Shown one piece after another: positions 26,749 through 35,247 of a stretch of DNA of 64,000 bases. The translations under genes were made by a program, and so were the position numbers. Source of the stretch: Schaalia radingae (GTDB taxonomy: Bacteria > Actinomycetota > Actinomycetes > Actinomycetales > Actinomycetaceae); NCBI RefSeq assembly GCF_900106055.1, contig NZ_LT629792.1, positions 1,240,001 to 1,304,000 of the forward strand, read 5' to 3'. Below the pieces are notes generated by a model. It was not told the origin of the DNA and did no database searches. It saw nothing but the letters and a program-made list of their open reading frames with translations. Position 1 is the first letter of the stretch; each line of letters opens with the position of its first letter.

Positions 26749-26782
26749 TGTGGGGTCCGCTCATCATGAGCCGGACCCCACA
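26749..26782 (+). terminator. Strong hairpin between khpA and rimM
   Basis: An 11-bp stem (26749-26759 with 26772-26782, TGTGGGGTCCG arm) is extended by 4 bp after one bulged C around a TCA loop. No T-run follows, and the rimM ribosome binding site starts 10 bp later. It may be an attenuator or an RNA-processing or stability element that sets different levels of S16/KhpA and RimM/TrmD. Confidence 0.5.
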
Positions 26783-26800
26783 ACACCGTGAGGAGCAAAG

Positions 26801-27310
26801 ATGCAGCTCAGAGCGGCAGTGGTGGGGACGGCCCACGGCCTGAAGGGCGAAGTGTACGTGACAGTCACGACGGACCGGCCCCAGGCGCTGGCTCCCGGCA
26901 CCACTGTGCACACCTCTCACAGCGAATACAGCACTTTGACGATGCGATCTTTGCGTGCACACAAAGACCGCGTCCTGGCGGGCTTCGAAGAAATTTCCAC
27001 CCGCGAACAGGCTGAGGACCTGCGCGGCACGGAATTAATGGTGGATGCCCTCGATGAGGATGACGCGTGGTATCCCCACCAGCTCACCGGACTGGAAGCC
27101 GTCACTTTGCTGGGCGAACACCTGGGAACAGTCACCGGTATGCAGCCCGGAGCTGCGCAGGATCTTATCATTGTCGATGCCGATGGCCGGGAAGTACTGG
27201 TGCCATTTGTCAGCGCCCTGGTACCGGAAGTCAACGTGGACGAGGGAACCATGACGATTGATCCGATCCCGGGTCTGTTCGACGATAACTACGACATGGA
27301 CGGAGAATAG
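26801..27310 (+). CDS. rimM: Ribosome maturation factor RimM
   Basis: 16S rRNA processing factor of 169 residues that assists 30S head assembly and binds S19. An N-terminal beta-barrel domain (residues 1-85, starting RAAVVGTAHGLKGEV) and a C-terminal PRC-barrel domain (about 90-165, DAWYPHQLTGLEAVT and ending IDPIPGLFD) are both present. ATG start with GAGGAG upstream. The next gene, trmD, starts 4 bp after its stop, consistent with the usual rimM-trmD coupling. Confidence 0.95.
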   Translation: MQLRAAVVGTAHGLKGEVYVTVTTDRPQALAPGTTVHTSHSEYSTLTMRSLRAHKDRVLAGFEEISTREQAEDLRGTELMVDALDEDDAWYPHQLTGLEAVTLLGEHLGTVTGMQPGAAQDLIIVDADGREVLVPFVSALVPEVNVDEGTMTIDPIPGLFDDNYDMDGE

Positions 27311-27314
27311 CGGC

Positions 27315-28679
27315 GTGCGAATTGATCTGCTCACCATCTTCCCGCACTACTTTGACGTCCTGGACCTGTCCCTTCTGGGCAAGGCCCAGGACGCGGATCT
27401 ACTCGACATTCACACCCATGATCTGCGTCAATGGACAACGGATCGTCATCGCACTGTCGATGACGCGCCGTACGGCGGGGGAGCAGGAATGGTGATGCGG
27501 CCCGACGTGTGGGGCCGCGGCATCGACCAGGTTCTGAGCGTCGACCTGGATGATTCCCACTCTGACTCCGCCCGAAGAGTCCTCGCGATTCCGACCCCGT
27601 CCGGCACGCCGCTGGATCAGCGCCGTGTGGAAAAACTAGCCGAAGTCGACCAGATCATCCTTGCCTGCGGACGATATGAAGGTATCGATCAACGCGTTGC
27701 CGACTTCTACCGCGAGCAGGAAGTGGAAGTCCTCGAATACTCCATCGGCGACTACATCCTCAATGGCGGCGAGGCCGCAGCACTCGTCCTTGTCGAATCC
27801 GTGTCACGACTGCTCGAGGGTGTCCTCGGCAATCCTGAATCTCTTGACGAAGAATCCTATGGGCCCGATGGCCTGATCGAATATCCCGTGTATACCAGGC
27901 CCAGATCGTGGCGCGGCATTGACGTGCCCGACGTGCTCACCAGCGGCAACCACGCCGACATTGACCGGTGGCGCCGTGATCGATCACTGGTCAGAACTGC
28001 TCACCGTCGGCCCGACCTCATTGATCGGCTCGATGCACAATGCCTGTCAACCCGCGACAAGGAAGTGCTGGCCGGTGCCGGCACGATCATCACCCCCAAG
28101 CGACGCGATGTCATGATACGGCTGGCGCGTGAAGGGGAAGCAGAGGCGCTTTCTGAGCTTGCAGCCAACACGTTCCCACTGGCATGTCCGGATTACGTCA
28201 GTCAGGACGATATTGCAGCCTTCATTGAGGAAAGCCTGTCTCCCAGCGAATTTGAACGCATGCTCGCGTCCCCGTCCGTCTACCGGATCCTGGTCGCGCA
28301 GTTGCGCGGTGCTTCATCGGAGCTGATCGGCTACACCCTGACTATTCTGTCCGGGCCCGACGGAATGCCTACCCAGATGGTGCGGCCTGGGAAGCTTGAG
28401 CTAGGGGCGGCATATCTGTCCAAATGCTACGTGAGAGAATTCTGGCAGGGGTCAGGTGTGGCCGGAGCGATGATCGAGCGTGCGGTCGCAGATGTGGAAG
28501 CTCAGGGGCGCAACTCACAGATTGCCCTGGGAACCTCGATCGCCAATAAACGCGCGCAGACGTTCTACAAGCGTCATGGTTTCTCAGTGGCCGGCAGGCG
28601 CACGTTCATGGTGGGGGAGAAAGCCAATATCGATGACGTATTCGTGCGTAACATCACGCCGCGATCACGCCACGAATAG
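27315..28679 (+). CDS. trmD: tRNA (guanine37-N1)-methyltransferase TrmD fused to GNAT acetyltransferase domain
   Basis: Two-domain protein of 454 residues. Residues 1-255 are TrmD, the SPOUT enzyme making m1G37. YGGGAGMVMRP, the knot region EYSIGDYILNGGE and the C-terminal DVLTSGNH.DI..WR motif are all visible. Residues about 267-454 form a GNAT domain with acetyl-CoA-binding motif QGSGVAGAM (about 378) and the C-terminal NKRAQTFYKRHGF helix-strand (about 411). Usual TrmD is 240-270 residues. The two parts are in one uninterrupted frame, and Met267 has no clear ribosome binding site. GTG start at 27315, where similarity begins. The acetylation target is unknown. Confidence 0.9.
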   Translation: MRIDLLTIFPHYFDVLDLSLLGKAQDADLLDIHTHDLRQWTTDRHRTVDDAPYGGGAGMVMRPDVWGRGIDQVLSVDLDDSHSDSARRVLAIPTPSGTPLDQRRVEKLAEVDQIILACGRYEGIDQRVADFYREQEVEVLEYSIGDYILNGGEAAALVLVESVSRLLEGVLGNPESLDEESYGPDGLIEYPVYTRPRSWRGIDVPDVLTSGNHADIDRWRRDRSLVRTAHRRPDLIDRLDAQCLSTRDKEVLAGAGTIITPKRRDVMIRLAREGEAEALSELAANTFPLACPDYVSQDDIAAFIEESLSPSEFERMLASPSVYRILVAQLRGASSELIGYTLTILSGPDGMPTQMVRPGKLELGAAYLSKCYVREFWQGSGVAGAMIERAVADVEAQGRNSQIALGTSIANKRAQTFYKRHGFSVAGRRTFMVGEKANIDDVFVRNITPRSRHE

Positions 28680-28745
28680 CTCACAGGACTTGGGAAGCAC
28701 CCGATTCTTGTGGCACACTAGAACGTCAGATCAGCTGGGCGTAGC

Positions 28746-28832
28746 CTGCCGCGGGGGGAGCGCCAGAAAGCACGATCTGCTCAAGAATTGCGGACCAAGA
28801 TCCGCCGTATAAACGGGACTGACCTGCGGCAG
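28746..28832 (+). promoter_or_regulatory. Structured leader upstream of rplS (candidate L19 autoregulatory RNA)
   Basis: A 10-bp closing helix (28746-28755 with 28823-28832, one G-U pair) encloses two hairpins: GAGC/GCTC (28758-28761 with 28779-28782, extended by AGA/TCT) and GCGGA/TCCGC (28790-28794 with 28801-28805). Together they make a possible three-way junction ending about 18 nt before the rplS start, next to the ribosome binding site (GAGGAG). No known family was assigned. Confidence 0.45.
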
Positions 28833-28850
28833 AAACGTTGAGGAGTAAAA

Positions 28851-29204
28851 ATGCAGAAACTGGATGCTGTTGATGCACCGTCATTGCGCGATAACATTCC
28901 GGTTTTCCGTGCTGGAGACTCGGTGAAGGTTCACGTACGAGTCGTTGAAGGTAACCGTAGCCGTATTCAGGTCTTCCAGGGGATCGTTATTGCACGCCGT
29001 GGTCACGGCGTGTCCGAGACGTTCACCGTCCGAAAGATCTCATTCGGTGTCGGCGTTGAGCGTACCTTCCCGATCCACACGCCTACCATTGACCACATTG
29101 AGGTCACTTCCCGCGGTAATGTGCGCCGCGCGAAGCTGTACTACCTGCGTGATCGTCATGGCAAGGCGGCGCGTGTGCGCGAGCACCGCGAGTTCACTGA
29201 GTGA
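28851..29204 (+). CDS. rplS: 50S ribosomal protein L19
   Basis: Large-subunit protein at the 30S-50S interface, 117 residues, the usual length. The conserved segments [16 protein letters not shown] and [15 protein letters not shown], the family signature near [13 protein letters not shown] and the [12 protein letters not shown]-terminus are present. ATG start with GAGGAG upstream. It is preceded by a 171-bp gap with a folded leader and followed by a strong hairpin, so it can be expressed apart from trmD and lepB. Confidence 0.97.
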   Translation: MQKLDAVDAPSLRDNIPVFRAGDSVKVHVRVVEGNRSRIQVFQGIVIARRGHGVSETFTVRKISFGVGVERTFPIHTPTIDHIEVTSRGNVRRAKLYYLRDRHGKAARVREHREFTE

Positions 29205-29219
29205 ACGAGACTCACGAGC

Positions 29220-29244
29220 GCCCGGTACCTCCACGGTACCGGGC
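29220..29244 (+). terminator. Hairpin after rplS
   Basis: A perfect 10-bp stem (GCCCGGTACC with GGTACCGGGC) around a TCCAC loop starts 16 bp after the rplS stop. Only three consecutive T residues occur downstream, so it may be a weak or partial terminator before lepB. Confidence 0.6.
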
Positions 29245-29268
29245 CTCAGTTTCAGAGGAAGTCGACGC

Positions 29269-29997
29269 GTGAACTACCAACCGATCCAGCACAGGAAGCG
29301 CTACCACGACTCCGACCAGGATGACTCTTTGCAGAAGAAGCCAAGCGGTTTCTCATGGTTGAAAGAGTGCGCCATCATCGTGGTGGGCGCACTCGTCCTG
29401 TCCACCGTCATTCGCGCTTTTATTTTCCAGATGTTCTGGATTCCCTCGCCCTCGATGCGTTCCACGCTCGTCGAAAATGACCGCATCGTCGTCTCACGAA
29501 TTTCGACCTTCCGAGGCGATATCGAGCGCGGTGACGTGATCGTGTTCAACGATGCAAAGGGATGGCTTCCTCGCGCAGAATCAGAAGGTGCAGGGAGAAT
29601 CCTGCGTTCGGTGGGAGAATTTATCGGCATCCTCCCAGCCAACGGCGAACAGACGCTGGTCAAGCGCGTCATCGGAGTAGGCGGAGACCGTGTCCAATGC
29701 TGCACCGCGAACGGCGCACTCACCGTCAATGGCCAGGAGATCACCGAACCGTACATTCCTGCAGGCGAACCAGCATCGCGTATGGAATTCGACGTCACCG
29801 TCCCCGAAGGATCAGTGTGGGTGATGGGGGACAATCGCCCGAATTCCGCTGACTCACGTTTCCATATGGACCCGCTCGAGAATGCATTCATTGACACTGA
29901 CGAGATCGTCGGCCGCGCAACGATGGTGCTGTGGCCCCTCGGTCACTGGAGCTGGCTAGGCGATCGTGATGTTTTCTCAGCCGTGAAAGATTCGTGA
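29269..29997 (+). CDS. lepB: Signal peptidase I
   Basis: Membrane protease that removes signal peptides from exported proteins, 242 residues. A short cytoplasmic N-terminus is followed by one membrane helix (about 33-55). The catalytic Ser62 lies in PSPSM and the general-base Lys132 in TLVKRVIG. The C-terminal box MGDNRPNSADSR is intact. GTG start at 29269 with GAGGAA upstream; the frame before it overlaps rplS. Its stop overlaps the rnhB start, so both are translated together. It fits with the nearby SRP genes in one export-related neighbourhood. Confidence 0.95.
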   Translation: MNYQPIQHRKRYHDSDQDDSLQKKPSGFSWLKECAIIVVGALVLSTVIRAFIFQMFWIPSPSMRSTLVENDRIVVSRISTFRGDIERGDVIVFNDAKGWLPRAESEGAGRILRSVGEFIGILPANGEQTLVKRVIGVGGDRVQCCTANGALTVNGQEITEPYIPAGEPASRMEFDVTVPEGSVWVMGDNRPNSADSRFHMDPLENAFIDTDEIVGRATMVLWPLGHWSWLGDRDVFSAVKDS

Positions 29998-30680
29998 TGC
30001 GTCAGCTTCGCCGCATTGCCACACGTGACGTCGAGTGCGAATTGCTGCAGTCATATCCCACCGTTTTAGGTGTGGACGAAGTGGGACGCGGCGCAATTGC
30101 TGGTCCCGTTGCCGTGGGAGTCGCCCTCGTGACTGAAAAATCGGGACCTGCTCCTGTTGGACTTGCAGACTCAAAGATGCTCTCTGCACGCGCTCGAGAA
30201 GAGCTCGTTGACCCTATTCACCAGTGGGTCGCCGCCTCGGCAGTCGGCATGGCCAGCCCCGCAGAAATTGACGAGGGTGGCATCATCGGCGCTCTAAGAT
30301 TGGCAGCATCGCGGGCGATTGAAGCGGTGAGAGGGGATGGTGCCACTATCGGGGTGACTTTACTTGATGGTGTTCATAACTGGCTCGCTGCAGATCTTCT
30401 GGGTGTTTCTCCCGTCGGCACTGACGTTTCCATCATGACGCGCGTGCATGGAGATGCAGAATGTGCAGTCATTGCCGCTGCGTCCGTTCTGGCGAAGGTG
30501 GAGCGAGACAGATTGATGTGCTCGCTGGAGGATCCAGGATACGACTGGATTCACAATAAAGGGTACGCGTCGCGCACCCATATTGACGCCCTGAGCCGCA
30601 TGGGTGCGTGTGACCAGCATCGGCGTTCGTGGAAACTTCCCGGCGTGGAGCCCAGCACGAATTTGACGAACAGGGCATGA
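29994..30680 (+). CDS. rnhB: Ribonuclease HII
   Basis: Endonuclease that nicks RNA in RNA-DNA hybrids and starts ribonucleotide excision repair, 228 residues. The metal-binding acidic residues are in GVDEVGRG (Asp28, Glu29), LLDGVHN and GDAECAVIAAASVLAKVERD. The start is either GTG 29994 or the adjacent ATG 29997; both lie within the lepB stop. Placed in the widespread actinobacterial order lepB-rnhB-DUF2469-yraN-comM-dprA. Confidence 0.94.
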   Translation: MMRQLRRIATRDVECELLQSYPTVLGVDEVGRGAIAGPVAVGVALVTEKSGPAPVGLADSKMLSARAREELVDPIHQWVAASAVGMASPAEIDEGGIIGALRLAASRAIEAVRGDGATIGVTLLDGVHNWLAADLLGVSPVGTDVSIMTRVHGDAECAVIAAASVLAKVERDRLMCSLEDPGYDWIHNKGYASRTHIDALSRMGACDQHRRSWKLPGVEPSTNLTNRA

Positions 30681-30687
30681 TGATACC

Positions 30688-30990
30688 GTGAGCGCAGATG
30701 ATCTGGAAGGCTACGAGAATAGCCTCGAACTTGACCTGTTTCGTGAATACCGCGACGTGATCGGTCTGTTTTCGTACGTGGTGGAAACCGAGCGACGCTT
30801 CTATCTGTGCAACAAGGTTGATGTGCAGGCCCGACCGATGGGCGGCGACGTTTTCTTCGAGCTGACGTTGACTGATGCATGGGTGTGGGACATTTACCGC
30901 TCTTCTCGCTTCGTGAAGTCAGTGCGGGTCATTACGTATAAGGATGTCAACGTCGAAGAGCTGTCGAAGCCTGAGCTTGACATCCCATAG
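30688..30990 (+). CDS. DUF2469 family protein
   Basis: Conserved actinobacterial protein of 100 residues, function unknown. It is acidic, with the family core SLELDLFREYRDVIGLFSYV followed by RRFYLCNKVDV and the C-terminal ITYKDVNVEEL. The GTG at 30688 starts 7 bp after rnhB. A CATGAT hexamer 6 nt upstream and no ribosome binding site suggest it may also be made from its own leaderless transcript. The family nearly always sits between rnhB and yraN. Confidence 0.9.
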   Translation: MSADDLEGYENSLELDLFREYRDVIGLFSYVVETERRFYLCNKVDVQARPMGGDVFFELTLTDAWVWDIYRSSRFVKSVRVITYKDVNVEELSKPELDIP

Positions 30991-31017
30991 GCCCTGTAAC
31001 CTGTTCAAATAGCTCTA

Positions 31018-31083
31018 TCCACAGGATACTTCCCGGAAGAGATCCTTCCACAGATGCCGTGTGTACAGGCATCGCATCCACAG
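31018..31083 (+). repeat. Three phased TCCACAG repeats (DnaA-box-like)
   Basis: TCCACAG occurs at 31018, 31047 and 31077, spaced 29 and 30 bp in the same orientation (contexts CTATCCACAGG, CTTCCACAGAT, CATCCACAGAT). This is close to three helical turns. The core resembles the DnaA box TT(A/G)TCCACA. The 144-bp gap between DUF2469 and yraN otherwise holds nothing recognisable. Confidence 0.45.
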
Positions 31084-31134
31084 ATACTGAAGCCGCGATA
31101 GCCACTGACTCGACCTCGTTGGCACGGTTGCACT

Positions 31135-31575
31135 ATGACAGCAACCGACGAACGCATCGACTGGCGAGGCACACTGGGCCGCGCCGGAGAAGACTGCGCT
31201 TCCCGCGTCGTACAGGAGTGTGGATACGAGGTCCTCGCACGTAACTGGAGAAACGGGACTCGCGGCGAGATTGACCTCATTGCGCGTAGCAGCACAAGGA
31301 TGACCACCTTTATTGAGGTGAAAACGCGTATTGGTGACAGGTTCGGCAGTGGCCTCGAAGCCGTGACACACGTTAAGTTCACGCGCATCGCGCAGGCAGC
31401 GGCCGCATGGTGCGCGGCCAACCGGCCGGAAGCGCCGATCAGATTTGATGTGGTCTCAATCGAGGTCAGCCCCAGCCAGGCAGCATGCTTGAGTCGCGCA
31501 CTTGAGAGCGCCCACGGCGCTCAATGGCTGCGTCGCAATGCGGATATCACCTGGTGTCAGGGCATTCAGCTATGA
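31135..31575 (+). CDS. YraN/UPF0102 family endonuclease-like protein
   Basis: Restriction-endonuclease-fold protein of 146 residues. The PD-(D/E)XK-like core is seen as GEIDLIAR (about 42-49) and FIEVKTR (about 59-65). The biological role is unsettled; the family often neighbours rnhB, comM and dprA. ATG start at 31135, no clear ribosome binding site. The stop overlaps the comM start (ATGA). Confidence 0.9.
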   Translation: MTATDERIDWRGTLGRAGEDCASRVVQECGYEVLARNWRNGTRGEIDLIARSSTRMTTFIEVKTRIGDRFGSGLEAVTHVKFTRIAQAAAAWCAANRPEAPIRFDVVSIEVSPSQAACLSRALESAHGAQWLRRNADITWCQGIQL

Positions 31576-33149
31576 GCGGGCAGACGGCCTCGATCCGCAC
31601 GATTGCGTTGATCGGCATGGATGGTCACATAGTCAATGTGGAGACATCTGTCGCGAACGGTGTGGTCTCATTTACTCTGGTCGGTTTACCGGACGCGTCT
31701 TTGCGTGAATCCAAGGACCGTGTGCGCTCCGCACTCAGTGCCTGCGGGCTGGGCCTTCCCAACCAGCGCGTCACCGTCAACCTGTCACCGGCCGGCCTAC
31801 CCAAGTCAGGATCAGGGTTTGATTTGGCGATCGCACTGTCTGTTCTGCTGGCCAGTGGACAGATCCCGCCCGACGCTGTGGTGGACACGCTTTTCTTGGG
31901 CGAACTGGGGCTGGATGGGTCGCTGCGGCCTCCGCCTGGCCTTCTCGCAGCTGTCATAGGTGCTGCACGAGGCGGTACCACGGATATCGTGGTCCCAGCA
32001 GCAAGTGTCGCTCAGGCGGCGCTGGTGCCGGGTGTATCCGTCCACGGCTACGAGCATCTGGCGGATTTAGTCGAATCTGTTGGCGGCATTGCCCAGCGCA
32101 GCGGAAGCGTAGGCTTCTCCCATCCTTCCGAGGGCGAGTGCGATCACTACAGTTCCAGCGCGCAGTGTCCGTCCTTACTTGATTTGAGCGATGTACGAGG
32201 CCAGTCTTATGCCCGGACAGGCCTTGAGATCGCCGCAGCAGGGGGACACCACATCATGCTGATAGGGGAGCCAGGAGCCGGAAAGACCATGCTTGCGCGC
32301 GCGTTGCCGACCATCCTGCCACCTTTGGATACTGACACATCACTCACGACGACCGCGCTGCATTGTCTGGCGCAGGCGTGGAGCGCAGAGCACGGACTGA
32401 TCACTCAGCCTCCGATCGAAGCTCCACACCACTCGGCATCGATGCCGGCCCTCGTGGGTGGGGGACAATCAGTGGGGCGACCAGGCGCCATCTCCCTTGC
32501 ACATGGGGGAGTGCTGTTTCTTGATGAAGCTGCTGAGTTTGCCCCCTCAGTGATGGATGCCTTACGTGAACCGTTGGAAAACGGTGTGATGACGATTCAC
32601 CGCTCGCGCGCCACCGTCACGTTCCCGGCATCTTTTCAGCTCGTCTTGGCGACCAACCCGTGCCCCTGTGGTAACCGGAACTCCAAGCATGCTCGATGCA
32701 CATGTACCTCCATGCAGCAGCGCCGCTACTTGTCGCGCCTGTCTGGACCGCTTCTTGATCGTGTCGACATTCAATTGAATGTGTCCAGACCTACCGCGGG
32801 AGACTTCGCGATGGATACGGGGGAGACTTCGGCATGCGTTCGCGAGCGTGTGGAGGAGGCCCGCCAGCGACAACGCCGCCGCTTCGAGGGGACACCCTGG
32901 AGACTCAACCGAGAAGTTCCTGGCTCCGTCCTGCGGCGGGATTTCATGCCCGACGAGGCAATCGCATGCGCAATGTCGCGCGCAGTGGATTGCGGCTCAC
33001 TGTCAATGCGCGGCGCGGACAAAGTCCTGCGAGTGGCATGGACGATCGCTGATCTGGCAGGTCACAACCATCCCACCATGAATGACTTCACGATGGCGTA
33101 TTCACTTCGAACAGGAGAAGATTATGACGATCCCCCTACTGCCCGATGA
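31572..33149 (+). CDS. comM: YifB/ComM family Mg-chelatase-like AAA+ ATPase
   Basis: Cytosolic AAA+ ATPase of 525 residues. In competent bacteria ComM helps branch migration during recombination of incoming DNA. The N-terminal ChlI-like domain (residues 1-160, LVGLPDASLRESKDRVRSAL) is followed by Walker A GEPGAGKT (about 231-238), Walker B LFLDEAAEF and the C-terminal Mg-chelatase lid (DRVDIQLNV onward). The start is ATG 31572 overlapping the yraN stop; the earlier in-frame Met lies inside yraN. It overlaps dprA by 26 bp. Confidence 0.94.
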   Translation: MSGQTASIRTIALIGMDGHIVNVETSVANGVVSFTLVGLPDASLRESKDRVRSALSACGLGLPNQRVTVNLSPAGLPKSGSGFDLAIALSVLLASGQIPPDAVVDTLFLGELGLDGSLRPPPGLLAAVIGAARGGTTDIVVPAASVAQAALVPGVSVHGYEHLADLVESVGGIAQRSGSVGFSHPSEGECDHYSSSAQCPSLLDLSDVRGQSYARTGLEIAAAGGHHIMLIGEPGAGKTMLARALPTILPPLDTDTSLTTTALHCLAQAWSAEHGLITQPPIEAPHHSASMPALVGGGQSVGRPGAISLAHGGVLFLDEAAEFAPSVMDALREPLENGVMTIHRSRATVTFPASFQLVLATNPCPCGNRNSKHARCTCTSMQQRRYLSRLSGPLLDRVDIQLNVSRPTAGDFAMDTGETSACVRERVEEARQRQRRRFEGTPWRLNREVPGSVLRRDFMPDEAIACAMSRAVDCGSLSMRGADKVLRVAWTIADLAGHNHPTMNDFTMAYSLRTGEDYDDPPTAR

Positions 33150-34296
33150 GCATCATATTGCTGCCTGGTGGTCCAGTGTGATCGAACCGGTTGACGTGTA
33201 CGCCCATGCGCTTCGCCTCGCTCTGGGCGATGATGAGGCGATCGCCTGGGTGTGTGCAGACACGCCGGGCAGCTTGCCACTTGCACTTGAGCGAACTGCG
33301 CAGGGAATTCCTCGGGATTGGGAGACTGTCTGGAAGCGTTGGCATCCACGAGCCGTGGTCGCCGACCCGGCCGGGGACCTTGAATGGATTGAACGCGTCG
33401 GTGGTCAGCTGCTGATTCCGAGCGATAGCAAATGGCCTGAGGCTTTGAACGACTTGGAACACGAGCGGCCGGTGTGCCTATGGGTGCGAGGCCACCTGCT
33501 CGATCGCCCTACCGTCGCCATTGTCGGATCACGAGCCTGCACCCGGGTTGGTGAGAAGACTGCTGCCGACATGGGATACGAGCTGGCGTCCAAAGGTATG
33601 TGCGTGGTGTCCGGAGGCGCGTTCGGCATTGACATCGCAGCACATAGGGGAGCACTCGCCTCGCCTCCGGGCCCCACTATTGCCGTGATGGCTGGCGGAC
33701 TCGAACGGCCGTATCCCGTAGCACACCGTCAACATTTTGACGAGATAGTCAGCCATGAGGCGGGTGCGCTGATGAGTGAGGTACCGCCACGGTGGCGCCC
33801 TGCACGCTGGCGTTTTCTCACGCGTAACCGCGTTATCGCGGCGTTGGCACAAGCGACCATCGTCGTTGAAGCCGATCAACGATCCGGAGCGCTGGCAACA
33901 GCGCGGCGCGCCATGGAGCTGAGACGGCACGTCGGAGCTGTTCCAGGCCCTGTTACATCAGCAATGTCACGAGGCTGCCATCGGTTGATTCGTGAGGGCG
34001 GCACGCTGATCCGCGACAGCGCAGATGTTATTGAGATGGTCAGCACCCTTGACCTGAACATCGGAAACACAGAACCGCTCTTCGACCAGCCTCAATCACC
34101 CGACCACGGCATCGACGCCCTGCCTTGCCACCAGCGCAGAGTGTGGGAAGCGCTGCCCAGGCGCGCCGCTTCCAGCGTGGATGCCATAACCGTCACGGCA
34201 GGGATGAGCATAGAGGATGTGATGAGCGCATTGGGCGCTCTCGAGCTTGCAGGGCTCGCAGCGCACACACACGGTCGGTGGAAGCGCACCGCGTAA
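33124..34296 (+). CDS. dprA: DNA-processing protein DprA
   Basis: Single-strand DNA binding protein that loads RecA during transformation and protects incoming DNA, 390 residues. The Rossmann-like core shows VAIVGSRACTRVG, VVSGGAFGIDIAAH, GGLERPYP and the RFLTRNRVIAALA segment. A C-terminal winged-helix-like part ends the protein (about 325-390). Start at ATG 33124 with AGGAGA upstream, inside the comM 3' end. With comM it forms a conserved competence/recombination pair; no comE or pilus genes are in view. Confidence 0.95.
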   Translation: MTIPLLPDEHHIAAWWSSVIEPVDVYAHALRLALGDDEAIAWVCADTPGSLPLALERTAQGIPRDWETVWKRWHPRAVVADPAGDLEWIERVGGQLLIPSDSKWPEALNDLEHERPVCLWVRGHLLDRPTVAIVGSRACTRVGEKTAADMGYELASKGMCVVSGGAFGIDIAAHRGALASPPGPTIAVMAGGLERPYPVAHRQHFDEIVSHEAGALMSEVPPRWRPARWRFLTRNRVIAALAQATIVVEADQRSGALATARRAMELRRHVGAVPGPVTSAMSRGCHRLIREGGTLIRDSADVIEMVSTLDLNIGNTEPLFDQPQSPDHGIDALPCHQRRVWEALPRRAASSVDAITVTAGMSIEDVMSALGALELAGLAAHTHGRWKRTA

Positions 34297-34299
34297 AAT
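34294..34299 (+). promoter_or_regulatory. -10 element of xerC (leaderless candidate)
   Basis: TAAAAT lies 6 nt before the GTG at 34306 and overlaps the end of dprA. No ribosome binding site precedes the GTG. Confidence 0.5.
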
Positions 34300-34305
34300 A
34301 GGCGC

Positions 34306-35238
34306 GTGAGTGATGCTAGGACACAACCGGTACGGGAGCTCATCGACGTGTGGATTGATGAGCTCGCGCACTCGCGTGGCCTGTCAGCCAACACTGCGCG
34401 CGCCTATCGAACTGACCTGAATGAGTTTGCAGATTTTCTGGACCAGCGCATCGCAAACGGCACCACACTGGATCAGGCAGTGACCACCAGCTCGATTCGT
34501 CAGTGGCTCGCCCACATGGCCAATGATGGGATGAGTCGGGCGACCCTGGCTCGGCGCATCGCCTCCATCCGCGGATTCACCAGCTGGGCGCACCATCACG
34601 GGCATCTGAGCGCAGACCCCGCCCTCCTCGTCACCGCACCTTCGCGTGACCAGCGCCTACCACATGTCCTCGACATTCAGGCGGCGCGCGCACTCATGGA
34701 CTATGCACGTCAGGAAGCGCGCGACGGCGATCCGGTCCATATCCGTGACTGGGCAATGGTGGAAACGCTCTATTCAACCGGCATACGCGTCTCCGAGCTA
34801 TGCGGTTTGGATCTGGGGTCCTTCGCATTCGACCGGCAATGCCTGAGAGTGCTCGGCAAGGGCGACAAGGAACGCGTTGTTCCCCTGGGCGATCCGGCAG
34901 CTCAGGCACTGCATATGTGGTTGGATCGTGGTCGCGTCGCCCTCGTCGATGCGCGCGTGACAACGAACGCCGCATTTTTGGGTGAGCACGGCAAACGTAT
35001 CGACCCGCGTGTTGTTCGAGCTCGCCTGCATCGACTGGCAGCCAGGGCAGGTGTGCGGGACGTTGCGCCGCACGCGTTGCGCCACAGCGCCGCCACGCAT
35101 CTTCTTGAAGGCGGCGCCGACCTGCGCGTTGTTCAGGAGATCCTGGGGCACTCATCATTGCAGACCACGCAGCGCTACACGCATGTCGATGCTGCGCGTC
35201 TGTCGGCGATCTACCGTCAGGCACATCCGCGTGCGTGA
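34306..35238 (+). CDS. xerC: Tyrosine recombinase XerC
   Basis: Site-specific recombinase of 310 residues that resolves chromosome dimers. The N-terminal SAM-like domain is at 10-105. The catalytic residues are Arg161 (TGIRVSEL), Lys185, His256 and Arg259 (HALRH), His282 (LGHSS) and nucleophile Tyr291 (QRYTHVD), all intact. No integrase-type arm domain or attachment site is seen, so this is the housekeeping enzyme and not a phage integrase. Starts 9 bp after dprA, probably from its own leaderless transcript. Convergent with the M23 gene. Confidence 0.93.
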   Translation: MSDARTQPVRELIDVWIDELAHSRGLSANTARAYRTDLNEFADFLDQRIANGTTLDQAVTTSSIRQWLAHMANDGMSRATLARRIASIRGFTSWAHHHGHLSADPALLVTAPSRDQRLPHVLDIQAARALMDYARQEARDGDPVHIRDWAMVETLYSTGIRVSELCGLDLGSFAFDRQCLRVLGKGDKERVVPLGDPAAQALHMWLDRGRVALVDARVTTNAAFLGEHGKRIDPRVVRARLHRLAARAGVRDVAPHALRHSAATHLLEGGADLRVVQEILGHSSLQTTQRYTHVDAARLSAIYRQAHPRA

Positions 35239-35247
35239 CCCCTAGCG

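Noticed and set aside
28690..28724. rplS promoter (TTGGGA and TAGAAC hexamers)
   Set aside because: The spacing of 23 bp is wrong and both hexamers are poor; not supported enough to list.
34306..35238. Phage or integrative-element integrase
   Set aside because: Gene order beside dprA and rpsB, length and motifs match housekeeping XerC; no attachment site, tRNA junction or phage genes nearby.
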